Assembly (NCBI RefSeq): GCF_000281045.1
Contig: NW_008246090.1
Location: 347,704 to 401,975, forward strand
DNA from: Saprolegnia diclina VS20
Taxonomy: Eukaryota > Oomycota > Saprolegniomycetes > Saprolegniales > Saprolegniaceae
DNA: 54,272 bases
Direction: 5' to 3'
A program made the position numbers and the translations under genes. Each line of letters opens with the position of its first letter. The first letter of the stretch is position 1. The notes under the pieces are model-generated. The model did no database searches, had not been told where the DNA came from, and worked only from the letters and a program-made list of their open reading frames with translations. Positions 42,741-52,421 of the stretch are shown here, in pieces.

Positions 42741-43723
42741 ATGCTGCTCCGGCGATGGGCACCGGCCGCACGACGACACTACTACGCGTGGCACGACGTG
42801 CCGTACGCTGCTGAGCCCCACGCGCGACAGACGCTCGTACGCTCTATCTGCCTCGCCCTGCTACGCGTGCCAAGAAGCACCTTGTAGGACATCGTGGTGC
42901 CAAAAGAGCCGCCATTTCCGAGAGCATTGCTACCTGTGATCTTCTTTGTCCATGGTGGCGCGTGGCAGCGCGGCGACAAGGCCGGGCGGCTGAGCGCCGA
43001 CCTGGCGCCGACCTTAGCCCAGAGCGTCGGTGCGCTTGTTGTCTCGATCAACTACCGCCTCTCGCCCGAAGTGCGCTACCCCGCGCACGTGGAAGACGCC
43101 GAGTTGGCACGGCAATGGCTCCACGACCACATTGAAAAGGTATTGGTACCCCCTGTGACGATACAATATGCTTATATTGCAAGGTGGGCTAGTATGGAGG
43201 CGACGCAAGCCGCGTTGTTTGGGTAGGCCATAGCGCGGGCGCCCATACGATCATGAAGATGCTGCTTGCACCAACAGCGACATCGGTGCTGCCACCGCCT
43301 CGCGGCGTCGTCGGCATTGCAGGTGTGTACAACATTGTCCGCATGGCCAATGCGTCCATGTATGGCGGACTGGTTGTCACGCCTGTCTTTGGTGATAACG
43401 CCCAAGTGTGGCGGGAAGCCTCCGTGATGCAGCCGACACTGCAGAGCGTCGACGCCATGTGCCCGATCTTGCTTTTGAACGCGAGCGACGACTTGCACCT
43501 TCAGGACGACAGTCGCGAGTTGCAGCAGTGGTTTGGCAACCACGGCCATGTACGTTGCCGTGATCTCGCTCAAACCAATGTGTCAATGTCAACTGTCTAG
43601 GAGCGTGTCACCCACCACGTAGTACCCGAGACGAACCACCTCTCGATCTTGGGCGATGTGAGCGGCAGCTCCAAGACGACAGCGCTCATTGTCGACTTTA
43701 TCAAGAGCATTGTACAGTTGTAA
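42741..43723 (+). CDS. Alpha/beta hydrolase, carboxylesterase type
   Basis: Four exons, 42741-42836, 42888-43139, 43193-43549 and 43601-43723, all phase 0, give 275 residues. The fold is marked by the oxyanion-hole HGGAW at residues 54-58, nucleophile S130 in GHSAG, acid D215 or D216 in NASDD and H248 in ETNHLS. This pattern (HGGxW plus GHSAG) fits kynurenine-formamidase-like and prenylcysteine-methylesterase-like enzymes, which hydrolyse small ester or amide substrates. The true substrate cannot be told from sequence. No clear signal peptide; the arginine-rich first 15 residues could be a mitochondrial presequence. Confidence 0.82.
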
Positions 43724-43745
43724 TCGAAGAATCGTGGATTGATGC

Positions 43746-44111
43746 TTACACGCCCTTGCGGTCGGTCATGGCGCGGATGATGCAGCCGCTGCCGGCCTTG
43801 GCTGCGAGCTGGCCATGCCACTCGAGAAAGACCGAGTTGTTCTGGGGCACCGAGAGGCCCTTGTACACGTACTTCATCAAGTTGTCTTCCAAGTCGGGCG
43901 TGAGCTCCTGCACGGTGCGCGCAATGTCGGCCTTGGAGCAAGCAAGCAGCGCGCTAAAGACAGTCTGGGCGTTGGCGACGCGCGTGGCCTCGTCCGGCGC
44001 GTTCACGGGCGGGTTCTCCAGCGAGGTCGACACGGCCTCGACAAACTTCTTCTGCAGGATCAGCTGCTGGACGCGGCTGGCGCGGGCGCGGACCTCGGCG
44101 TCGTCGCTCAT
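43746..44111 (-). CDS. ARPC5: ARP2/3 complex subunit 5 (p16-ARC)
   Basis: 121 residues, single exon; the ATG at 44111 is the one that fits the family. The sequence reads through the helical repeat of ARPC5: AVSTSLENPPVNAPDEATR, TVFSALLACSKADIARTVQ, then the family hallmark NLMKYVYKGLSVPQNNSVFL with EWHGQLAAKAGSGCIIRAMT near the end. It is slightly shorter than the animal protein (151) because the acidic N-terminus is missing. ARPC5 links ARPC1 to the rest of the seven-subunit complex that nucleates branched actin. It is divergent from ATG11 with a 366-base promoter. Confidence 0.92.
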   Translation of the reverse strand: MSDDAEVRARASRVQQLILQKKFVEAVSTSLENPPVNAPDEATRVANAQTVFSALLACSKADIARTVQELTPDLEDNLMKYVYKGLSVPQNNSVFLEWHGQLAAKAGSGCIIRAMTDRKGV

Positions 44112-44477
44112 GCTGCTGCTGCGGGCAGATCGTCTTTGTTGCAACCTGGGGCCGGATGGCGAAACCTCATTACAAGCACATATGGTTACAAGCACAAGAA
44201 CATCATTCCGTGTAACGCGCCGTGAAGATCGTAGTAAAACGTCTGATTGGCTAAAAAGCTGTCGACGCGCCCGCTGATTGGCCAATGCAAGTGCGACTCG
44301 GCTAACGAGAATTCTGTCCAAAATGGGATCGGTACTGCATTAAAAATCCGTTTCGACCTACCTCTTTTTTTATTGCAAATACAAAGCGAGAGTAATAAAA
44401 AGATCAAGTCGAATATTAATTTGGAAACGTTTTATTTGGCCCAGAAATCGGACTTCGGGAATAACGAATACGGCAAC
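44112..44477. promoter_or_regulatory. Divergent ARPC5/ATG11 promoter with CCAAT palindrome
   Basis: 366 bases between head-to-head genes. It has ATTGG at 44246-44250 and the perfect palindrome ATTGGCCAAT at 44277-44286, which presents a CCAAT box to each gene. An AT-rich tract (44350-44440) follows on the ATG11 side. Regulatory role is inference. Confidence 0.45.
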
Positions 44478-47400
44478 ATGGAGAGACCGGCCCATGACGG
44501 CGACGACCCGACAAGCGCTCCGCCGGCGCCCGCGGTCCTCCGCGTCTCCGTGGTCAACGCCATGGATGGCATGCAGTATGACGTCGACCTTAGCAGCAGG
44601 TACGCATGGCCAGCGAAGCGAATGCGACGGCTAACGCTGCCGACCAGAGCGACGGGCAACGTCCTGCGCCAGGAGCTGCTGGTCGCGACGGGCATCCCGA
44701 CCGACGAGCAGATCCTGCTTTACGGTCCGCCCTACACACGCTTGGACCCGAAGAAGACGATCGAGTCGTACCAATTTCACACATCCCAGGTACCGACTTG
44801 CGTATTGGCGGCGGGAAGCAGCATATCCTGGTAATGGTAGAAGGCCGTCTTTGTCTACGACCGGCGCACGCTCTCGCAAGAGACATTGGCCATCGCACCG
44901 ACCGTGCTGCAGCCACAGCACTACGAAGGTGCGTCGACTTCGTCTCGAACCTTCGCGCTCACGACAACGCTTGCAGTACCATCCCTCTCCCCGTCGTCGG
45001 CGCCGGCCGCGCGGCCCTTGTACGAGTCGTCGAGCCCGCTTTTGAAAGCCTTGTACGACTACGAGGTGCAGTTCAAGGCTGTCGCGATGATGGGCCAAAC
45101 GCTCGACACCGTCGCACAGGTACATTTAGATCGACATTGCCAAAGTGCAATGTGGACGCGCATGGATGTAGGCGCGCCTTGATGCATGTGACACGTGCTT
45201 GGCGCAGCAGCGGGCACAAGCATCCGCGATCCAAGCCGCCATGGCCAACCTCGATACCTTTCACATGTCCTACTTGCATCTCGCATCTTCCATCTCACGC
45301 ATCGTCTCGACTAGTGCCATGACACAGCACTTTCAGCCGTTCTGGAAGGACTTTCGCAGCACGAGCGAGCACCACGAAGAGCTCCTGACACACCTCGAGG
45401 CGTACATTGGTCGCCTCGAAACGATCCCACTCCACCCGGCGCTGCAGACGCCACCTCACCGCACGACCCTCTACGACTGCATTCCGCTCGAGCGCGTCCG
45501 GGACTGGCGCACGCAATGCGAGCAGTCGCACACGCACCTGCAAGCCAAGATGGAGGCGCTCGCCGCCGCGTACCACGCCCTCACCGAAAGCATCCGCGTC
45601 GGCCTCACGTCGAGCACCCAGTCGGCGCGGCCAGCGCCGGACCTGCTACGGCAGCGCGATGTGCTCTACGCCAAAGTGGTCTCGTCGACCGACCACATGA
45701 ACGTCAAGAGCATCGTGGCGACTCTGCAGACCAACTACGAGACGGTCGTCCAGCGCGTGGCCGAGACCGTGCCGCAAAACGTGCTGCCGGAAGCGACGGC
45801 GACGAGCAGCAGCAGCATGACGACCAGCTACATGTTTGCGTCGGCCACAGTCCTCGAAGCGTTTCGCGGTCTCGACGAGATGCAGCGGGACCAAGCGGCG
45901 CTGGTACGTCAAACGACAGATGCGCTTGTGGACTGATATACCGGGTGGTCCTAGCTGCCGCATATCCACCAGGTGGTCGACGACGAGCTCAAGACGTTTA
46001 TGCTTGCAGTCGCCGAGAGCAAGGACAGCATGAGTGCGGCCGTGCACACCCAATTGCGCTGGGTGTCCCGCGTCCAGTCGGAGATTCGCGACTTTGAACA
46101 GACGCTGAGCTTGCTCAAGGACGCTCTGGCTGTGCAGAAGCGGCAGTTTGCCGAGCTCAACCACGTGGCCAAGCTGCCAGGTAGAGAGATGGAGGATGTC
46201 GGGTGACGGCGACGCGTCATATTGTGTCTCTAGAGGCCTACGACGCGTGCCTTCAGGAGATTGTTCGTCGACGCTCGTACGGGCGCGAGTTTACGTGGAA
46301 GATCCAGAGTATGGGCGAGAAGCTCGCACAGATGCGCGAAGATGAAGTGCTCTTGCGCGACGCGTTTCTCAAAGAGTTTGGGCAGCATCTCCCGCGCGAC
46401 TTTGTGCCCGGGCTTGTCGAGAAGCCGTCCCACTGCGATATCCGCATGCGGCCATTCGACACGGTACACTGGATCGCATTGGATATCGTGTCGGAACCAG
46501 TGGATGTAGGCACTGCCGGCCATTGATGCGCCGTCGCCGGCCCCGTTTGAGATGGAGCAGCGTGAACTCGATGTGCTTCGCAACCGCTGCAAGGAGCTCG
46601 AAGGGCGGGTCGACGAGCTGCAGACCGAACTCGACGACCAGAAGAAGGCGTCGTGCCATTGCAGCTCGTTCTCGAACGCATCGAGGTACTCCTTCATCTC
46701 GTCTACCTTGCATGGGCCAATGTCCTGTGTAGCATGAGCTGCAGCGCCGAGAAGGGCCCCAACTTTCCATTGGTGCTTGCCCTCGCGGCGACGGCCGGCC
46801 ACCCCGCGGGAATGGCCAACTCGTCCGAGCTCCTCGACAAGACTGCGCGCCTCGAAGGCATGCTGGACGAGCGCAACACGATGGTCGCGTCGCTCGAAGC
46901 CCGCATTGCGTCGCAGGACGAAGCGCTCTTGCGCGTCAATGACGAGTGCGAAGGCGCCAAGAACGACCTCGCACACGCCCAGTTCCTCCTCGGGTCGCAG
47001 CGCTCGGCGCTCAAGCAGATCTGGAACCTGGTGGGCATGGACGAGGCGACGTTGGAGATGCAGACAGTCGACGGACTCCAAAAAGGGTTGGACGCTTTCG
47101 AAGACATGTGGCTGGCCAAGCAGCAGCAACTGCACGTGTCGACGACCGCGGCGCCGAGTGACAAGGCGATCGCCAGCGACGACATTGTGTCCAAGATCGC
47201 GTTCCGGTCGTTTAGCTATGACGACCTCGCGCTCTTTTTGCCGACGTTTGCGCCGAGTGACGCGGGCGCGGCCAAGATCTACCTCGCGTTCCACCTCGGG
47301 TGCCCGAACCGGTTCCTCTCGGACGAGTCGATTGCGATGTTTCACCAAGCCCAAAACAGGTTTGTATCAAGATATCAAGCGCCGTGGCGACATATGTTGT

Positions 47401-47535
47401 AGATACCCCGAGTACATTTTGGGCCGCATCGTCTTTATCGACGAGCGCGAGGCGACCGAACGCGACAACCCGTACCGCCTCATCCTTGGCACGACCTTTT
47501 ATGTATTGACCGTCACATGCTTGGTCGACTACTAA
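44478..47535 (+). CDS. ATG11: Autophagy scaffold ATG11 (FIP200-like)
   Basis: Nine exons: 44478-44599, 44648-44789, 44841-45119, 45172-45903, 45955-46180, 46234-46463, 46510-46685, 46733-47359 and 47403-47535. The product is 888 residues. The N-terminus is a ubiquitin-like fold (VLRVSVVNAMDGMQYDVDLS; LRQELLVATGIPTDEQILLY; KAVFVYDRRTL), as in plant ATG11. The middle is an ATG17-like helical rod. The C-terminus has the ATG11/FIP200 claw: FHLGCPNRFLSDES, then YILGRIVFIDER and NPYRLILGTTFYVLTVTCLV. ATG11 scaffolds the ATG1/ULK kinase complex and binds cargo receptors in selective autophagy. The product is shorter than animal FIP200 and near the plant and yeast size. Intron 1 is 48 bases without a stop, so unspliced reading is also open. 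Confidence 0.85.
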
Positions 47536-48104
47536 CGCTCCGGCGGTGTGACGTTTTCCATCGATTGGGCTATGAAATGAGACACAATATTGTCGTGTGC
47601 TGCTTGTACGATACCTCACCGCAGGACGTCGCAGCCTGCGACGCTGTGCCTGCCTCTGCAAAGCTACTGCTGGGTGCCTGCCTGTGTAATGCAACTGCCT
47701 ACGGAGCGGGCGACTAGAGTTGTCGGTATGGAGCTGAAGTTGCGCACTAGGTTCTCAAGTTAGAGTCCTTGTCAAAACCGAGAGCGGTCGGCTCCAACGT
47801 GGGATCTGGCTCGTGGGGACGAGGACCGAGGGCAAACGACGATTACTCGGTGCTTCTTGTGAAAGCAAGCAGAGCTACCATTGAGGTACCATGTTCAGCA
47901 CCGTTCTCCCAACTCGATGTTAACTGGTTGAACTGGCTCGTACTACGATTTACCGCCAGAGATCGAGGACAGTACAGTGATACCATGACAATAAGTGCAA
48001 CAACTGGAGCCCGCCACCAGACACAGAGACTACGCGACTCGGTGCAAGATAAAGTTTATGAAAATCTCGTAAATTTGAAAATCACGACGGACTAAGACTA
48101 TATA
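47536..48104. other. Intergenic: nothing recognised
   Basis: 569 bases between the convergent ATG11 and hAT-like genes. No terminal inverted repeat for the hAT gene was found here by eye. Confidence 0.5.
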
Positions 48105-49991
48105 TTACGCTTCGTGTCTATACAAGTATGCCACAATTGGATCCGACCGTCGCAGGGCTGTCACCTTGGTCTTGTCGAGACGCTCAAACGCTGCGTGAAA
48201 GTCTGTGGGCATTGGTGCGCCGACGTGATGCAGGAAGCGCAGCCACGACGTGAGGCACGTCTCGGCCTTGCCCATCGTGTCGTTGTCACTTGGAGGAGGC
48301 TGCCATGACGGGGTTTGCTTCGAAGACGGGATCGTCAAGTAGTCTCTCGCCATGCGGTACAGCCGCGGATACGTCTCGCTTTGGTCGTCCCACCACTCCA
48401 AGAGATCGGCCGCGAGCTTGAGACGGCGCTCGTTGACAAACGACTCGAGCTCGGACGACACGGTGTCTTGACAGTCGGTGAACGACCGCATGAACAGCTC
48501 CGCCATGCGTGGCAAGTTGGTTCGCGACGACGACGCCTCGGTCGGGTACTCGTCGTCCAAGATGGCCTGAATGAAGTCGAGCTCTTTCACGGACTCGGTG
48601 GACCCGCGGGGCGCCTTGGGCAGCCGCACGTCTAAAAACGCGGCAATTCGCGCCGCCTTGGACGCCAGGAGCGACTCGTGCAGGGCGGTCGCCTCGCGCA
48701 TCGCGTTGGCCGCGACGACCATCTCGGGCTCGTCCGACGCCGCGCACTCGACCACGTAGTTGTCCACTGCGTGCTGGCACAGGATGGCGAGCGAAAGCGA
48801 GCTCGGCGCGCGCTCTATGCTCAGCGCAAGGTCCTTCGGGATGTCAAGAAAAGCGCAGAGGGCCTTGGCGCGCGCCCACTCCGAGGCATCGAGCGCGCCG
48901 TCCCATTCGACCGAGTTGCACACCGCGGCAAGGGCGCCCTGGGCCTCGAGCGCGGTCGTGAGCATCGCATGCGTGCTGCGCCAGTGTGCGTCGCTGTCCA
49001 GCCTCGGCACCGTTAGCGGCGCCTCGTGTTCGAGCGCCGACGCGAGCCGGAACGCGTCCCGTTGCTGCTTGGACGCGTGAATTTTCACGAGCATGGACCG
49101 CAGACGGCCAAGGACGTCTTCAAAGTGCGCTAAGACGGCGAGGACTCCGCGATCGAGCGTGTGCGCAAAGCACGGGAGGCAGCACGATGCGAGGAGCGTG
49201 CTCTCGGGCTTGGTGCTCAGCGTCTTGGCCACTGCCATCGAGCTCGAGTCGCACACGACCGCCACGAGTCGGCGCCACACAGCAAACTCGCCAAGCGTCG
49301 AGTAGATGGCATCGGCAATGGCCTCGCTCGCATTGAGAAGGCTCGGGTGGACGTAGAAAAAGTCGAGTGGGACCGACAAGAGCCCGATTGATGCCGGGTC
49401 GGCCCAGTGCAGCGTGAGGCAGTAGTCGCCAGATGACGACGCACTGCTCTCGAGCGTACAGCTGAAGCGCCCTTCGACCGCGGCGAAGTAGTCGATGAGC
49501 ATCATCTTGAGCACAATGTACATCTCGAGCAACCGCTGCTTGACGGTAGAGGCGGTCATGAGCGTGTACGATGGTCGCAGCATTCTCAGACACGCTGCAA
49601 ACCCGGCCGATTCAACGTGACGATGGCCCAAGCCCACGCTCGCAATATACTCGATGACGGCGTTGTCCACTGTGCCGTTGTCCACTGTGGCGTTGTCGAC
49701 GGCGGCGTTGTCGACGACGACGGCCAGCGATGGCTCTGGTGCGTATCGGCGTACCTCGATGCTCGGTCGCTCAACCAGCGGCGACTCGCTCGTCAGCTTG
49801 TGGGCGACTTCGAGGTGTCGTAGGCGCGTGCCAGACGACGTTTTGTGCCCGTACACCGTGTCGGGGCACAGCTTGCACCGGCGCGAGCCGTCGGGGGACA
49901 CTTCAAAGTACTCGTCGTGCCACCGAGGTATCACGCGGCGTCTCTTTAGTGGCGCAGGAGCTTGCTCATTTTCACCAGTTTGGGTCCACAT
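48105..49991 (-). CDS. hAT-transposase-derived protein with BED zinc finger
   Basis: 628 residues from the ATG at 49991 in one unbroken exon; the frame is open to 50135. A BED-type finger at residues 39-64 (CKLC, then HLEVAH) follows a basic patch (KRRRV). The middle matches the hAT RNase-H-like domain (LDFFYVHPSLLN, VAVVCDSSS, CCLPCFAHTLDRG). The C-terminus resembles the hAT dimerisation region (LLEWWDDQSETYPRLYRMAR then DYLTIPSS), but the usual ER-FS ending is replaced. A VDN repeat (residues about 94-108) is coded by a 15-base microsatellite. Codon use is as GC-rich as the host genes. With no clear terminal repeats this may be a host-adopted transposase; an old but still complete element is the alternative. 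Confidence 0.75.
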   Translation of the reverse strand: MWTQTGENEQAPAPLKRRRVIPRWHDEYFEVSPDGSRRCKLCPDTVYGHKTSSGTRLRHLEVAHKLTSESPLVERPSIEVRRYAPEPSLAVVVDNAAVDNATVDNGTVDNAVIEYIASVGLGHRHVESAGFAACLRMLRPSYTLMTASTVKQRLLEMYIVLKMMLIDYFAAVEGRFSCTLESSASSSGDYCLTLHWADPASIGLLSVPLDFFYVHPSLLNASEAIADAIYSTLGEFAVWRRLVAVVCDSSSMAVAKTLSTKPESTLLASCCLPCFAHTLDRGVLAVLAHFEDVLGRLRSMLVKIHASKQQRDAFRLASALEHEAPLTVPRLDSDAHWRSTHAMLTTALEAQGALAAVCNSVEWDGALDASEWARAKALCAFLDIPKDLALSIERAPSSLSLAILCQHAVDNYVVECAASDEPEMVVAANAMREATALHESLLASKAARIAAFLDVRLPKAPRGSTESVKELDFIQAILDDEYPTEASSSRTNLPRMAELFMRSFTDCQDTVSSELESFVNERRLKLAADLLEWWDDQSETYPRLYRMARDYLTIPSSKQTPSWQPPPSDNDTMGKAETCLTSWLRFLHHVGAPMPTDFHAAFERLDKTKVTALRRSDPIVAYLYRHEA

Positions 49992-50485
49992 CTGACGATC
50001 GCCGTCTTGTCTACCGCGTGAAACCGAAAATGAAAAGGCAAAGTGGGAACGGCGCCAGTATCTGATAACGCCACAATCGTGGTCTGGTTCGGCTGTCCGG
50101 TTCCACCCAAAGCGTGCTTCCTTGCGATTGGACAAACCACGATGGAACTAGAACCGACAAGCAAGCCGCACCCACCACTTGAGGAACCGAAGAGCCCAAG
50201 AGGCCAGTCGATAGGACGCCGGCTCCTTTCTTCGCACAACAACGTGGCAGCGTCATGCACAGAGAGGGCATTGTCGCCGACAGGAAGCCTTCCACGCCGC
50301 TATAGAATGCCGTTCGTGGTTAGCGCCCAACGCCGCCCAGAACTACCTGGTACGAGTAGTATCTAAGTACAGTATCAAGGCGAAATTTTGAATCAGGACC
50401 AGAAGAAACTCGGGTGCCCCGTCGTTCTGCAGTACGGGCAAGTACAGACCCCAGCAACTGACACAGTGTTCAAGTCGACAGCGAC
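49992..50485. other. Upstream region of the hAT-like gene
   Basis: 494 bases. Possible promoter of the hAT-like gene; the frame extension to 50135 lacks convincing bias. Nothing else recognised. Confidence 0.45.
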
Positions 50486-51044
50486 GTACTGTATGCTTGA
50501 GCAAACCGTAATTTCATGAGAAGAAATAAGGACAGGGGTACCAGAATTTTTCAAATGAATTTAATAACCTAGTGTGTCAACTTGTACGTCGAATGGACAA
50601 TTATGTCTCAAGATATGAGCATTGTATTTTAATGCCGTCGAGCCACTTTCTGGTGTAATTTTTTGAAGCTGGGGCGTTTAAACGCTCATTATTTAAATAA
50701 AGACGAAAGAAAAAATACAGATACACGACTATACAGCCAGCTGGATTTTTACTCGCATTCAAGAATTTGATTACCGATATAAATATGAGAGACATGGAAA
50801 TAAATTCGGAATTATATCAGTCATCGTATTTTTTTCAAGAATCATCACCACTTCAAAAATTGCAGGTGACTTTTCGCGGCATTCGTGTACAAAACAGAAA
50901 ATCGGAAACCGTCAAGCGTTGTATAAAATAATTCCTCGACGTCTGACGGTTTCCGATTTTTGTAATTCGCTCTGTGGGCCGAGAAAAATACATCGCAAGT
51001 TATTTAAATTTTCAGATATTACGGTTTGCTCAAACGTACAGTAC
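50486..51044. mobile_element. AT-rich non-autonomous DNA element with 27-base terminal inverted repeats
   Basis: The arms 50486-50512 and 51018-51044 pair in inverted orientation at 25 of 27 positions. A TA dinucleotide stands at 50487 and 51042; if these are the target duplication, the element is 50489-51041 (553 bp) with ends CTGTA and ACAG. The interior is strikingly AT-rich against a GC-rich background and has no convincing gene, though one 64-codon frame lies on the minus strand (50601-50795). This fits a MITE of a TA-inserting family (Tc1/mariner-like). Family membership is inference. Confidence 0.75.
50898..50960. repeat. 17-base perfect inverted repeat inside the AT-rich element
   Basis: AAAATCGGAAACCGTCA at 50898-50914 pairs exactly with its complement at 50944-50960 across a 29-base loop. 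It is distinct from the element's terminal repeats and could be a nested insertion's ends or a transcribed hairpin. Confidence 0.9.
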
Positions 51045-51867
51045 ATCGTTCTCAGCTGCCACAAGAAGGCGTTGCTGCTCATGATGCAGCGTGTGCATAA
51101 CCATTTTCCACTGCAAGGCGAACGTAGACCGCGAAGACGATGCGTGATGCCAAGTGCATGTCGGTTTGCTACGCCTCGCCTGCGATGTGCACCACCATAG
51201 GAACAAATGCAACGGCGTCATATCCACCGGGATGGATCCTCTTTGATGCAAGCAAAAGCCTCGTACGCAAACCCTGCTATCGCTGCGTTCTAGTTGACAC
51301 TGTACGAGACCAACGCGAAACCACGTTTCTAGTCATGCTGTCGCGAACGATGCGGCAGAGTCGCCAGGGATGCGCCACGTTGCGCGCGCAGCTAAAAACA
51401 CACAACCTTGCATGTCGCGGCCATGGAGCATGTGGATCGGGCCGGCTCTGCAAGGCAGCAAGAGGTAGTAAGTATCCTACTTGCAGACGTCGTCTGAGGT
51501 CCATGCATCTTGCTTCGTATAAGCTGCCGCGTATACGTCTGGCAGCGTCCATGCCCGTGACGACCCGTGGTTTGGGTCGACATTTAACTGCCTCGCAGCT
51601 CCGAGTACGAGAGCCAAAGATCTTCTACGGTGTTGCCGCTGCTGTCGATGTCTATGCAGTGGTAGTAGCGACGGTCCTTCGCGAGTAAGCTCCATATTGC
51701 TTGACGCACGTGCTGCCACCGAGCTCGTAATCAAGGCACGCCAAGTTGCGTGCGCCAAGTGCTCGTGTCCCAGCGTCCGGAAACCTACGATGCTTATCCG
51801 GTCTTTGTCCACAGCGGTGCAAGTAACATTTTCGAATCCACGCCTCCTGCCCCACATACCCTCTGCC
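51045..51867. other. Intergenic: no supported gene
   Basis: 823 bases between the AT-rich element and the tail-anchored gene. A 182-codon frame on the plus strand (51140-51688) has mixed composition with no domain and was not accepted. Confidence 0.5.
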
Positions 51868-52327
51868 ATGGCTGCCCAGAAGCGCTCCGCTGTCGAGAAG
51901 GCCGCCGCCGCGAACGCCGCCGCCGCCGACGCCGAGCGGCCCATTGACCAGTTTGACCGCGAGTTTCAAAAGTACAACAACAAGCACGTACGTCCTGCCT
52001 GCCACCTTGTCGACCACGTGGCTCATGCGAATCTTGTAGAATGCGCTGTCGAGCACCGCGCTCGCGCTCGCGCGCACCGAGCTCTCCAAGAACCGCGCGC
52101 TCTTGTGGCAAGACGACAAGCTCCTCAAGGAGAAGAAGGAAGGCTCGCTGACCAAGGAGCGCCGCGCGTACCTCGAGAAGCGCTGCACCGACCTCGAGAC
52201 GGCGCTCGACAAGTACCACCACGCTGTCGCGTCGTCCAACTACACGCGCGCGGGCCTTTCGTTCGTCGGCCTCCTCCTCTTCCTCGTGCTCATGTACTTT
52301 CTCAACCAAAAGGTCCCGATGTTTTGA
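51868..52327 (+). CDS. Small tail-anchored coiled-coil protein
   Basis: Two exons, 51868-51987 and 52040-52327, phase 0, intron 52 bases, 135 residues. An alanine-rich start is followed by charged helices (SKNRALLWQDDKLLKEKKEG, KERRAYLEKRC) and one C-terminal membrane helix (AGLSFVGLLLFLVLMYFLNQ) ending five residues before the C-terminus. This is the layout of a tail-anchored protein of ER, mitochondria or peroxisomes. The family is not recognised. It lies tail-to-tail with the 7-TM gene, 94 bases between stops. Confidence 0.7.
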
Positions 52328-52421
52328 TCGCAAAAACAGTGGAAAAGCCTCGATAGAAGATAGCGCCTTAGGTTTACACAGAATAGAGAATCCAATTGCA
52401 CGACAATATCCAGTCTGACGA

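Noticed and set aside
6287-47535. A functional cluster of membrane-traffic genes
   Set aside because: Genes are on both strands, interspersed with replication, transcription and rRNA-processing genes; coincidence in a dense genome is the simpler reading.
47536-50485. Terminal inverted repeats of the hAT gene
   Set aside because: Candidate ends such as ACACAGTGTT near 50461 have no partner on the other side that I can find.
51140-51688. 182-codon plus-strand frame
   Set aside because: No domain, no codon bias, cysteine/arginine-rich composition typical of chance frames in GC-rich DNA.
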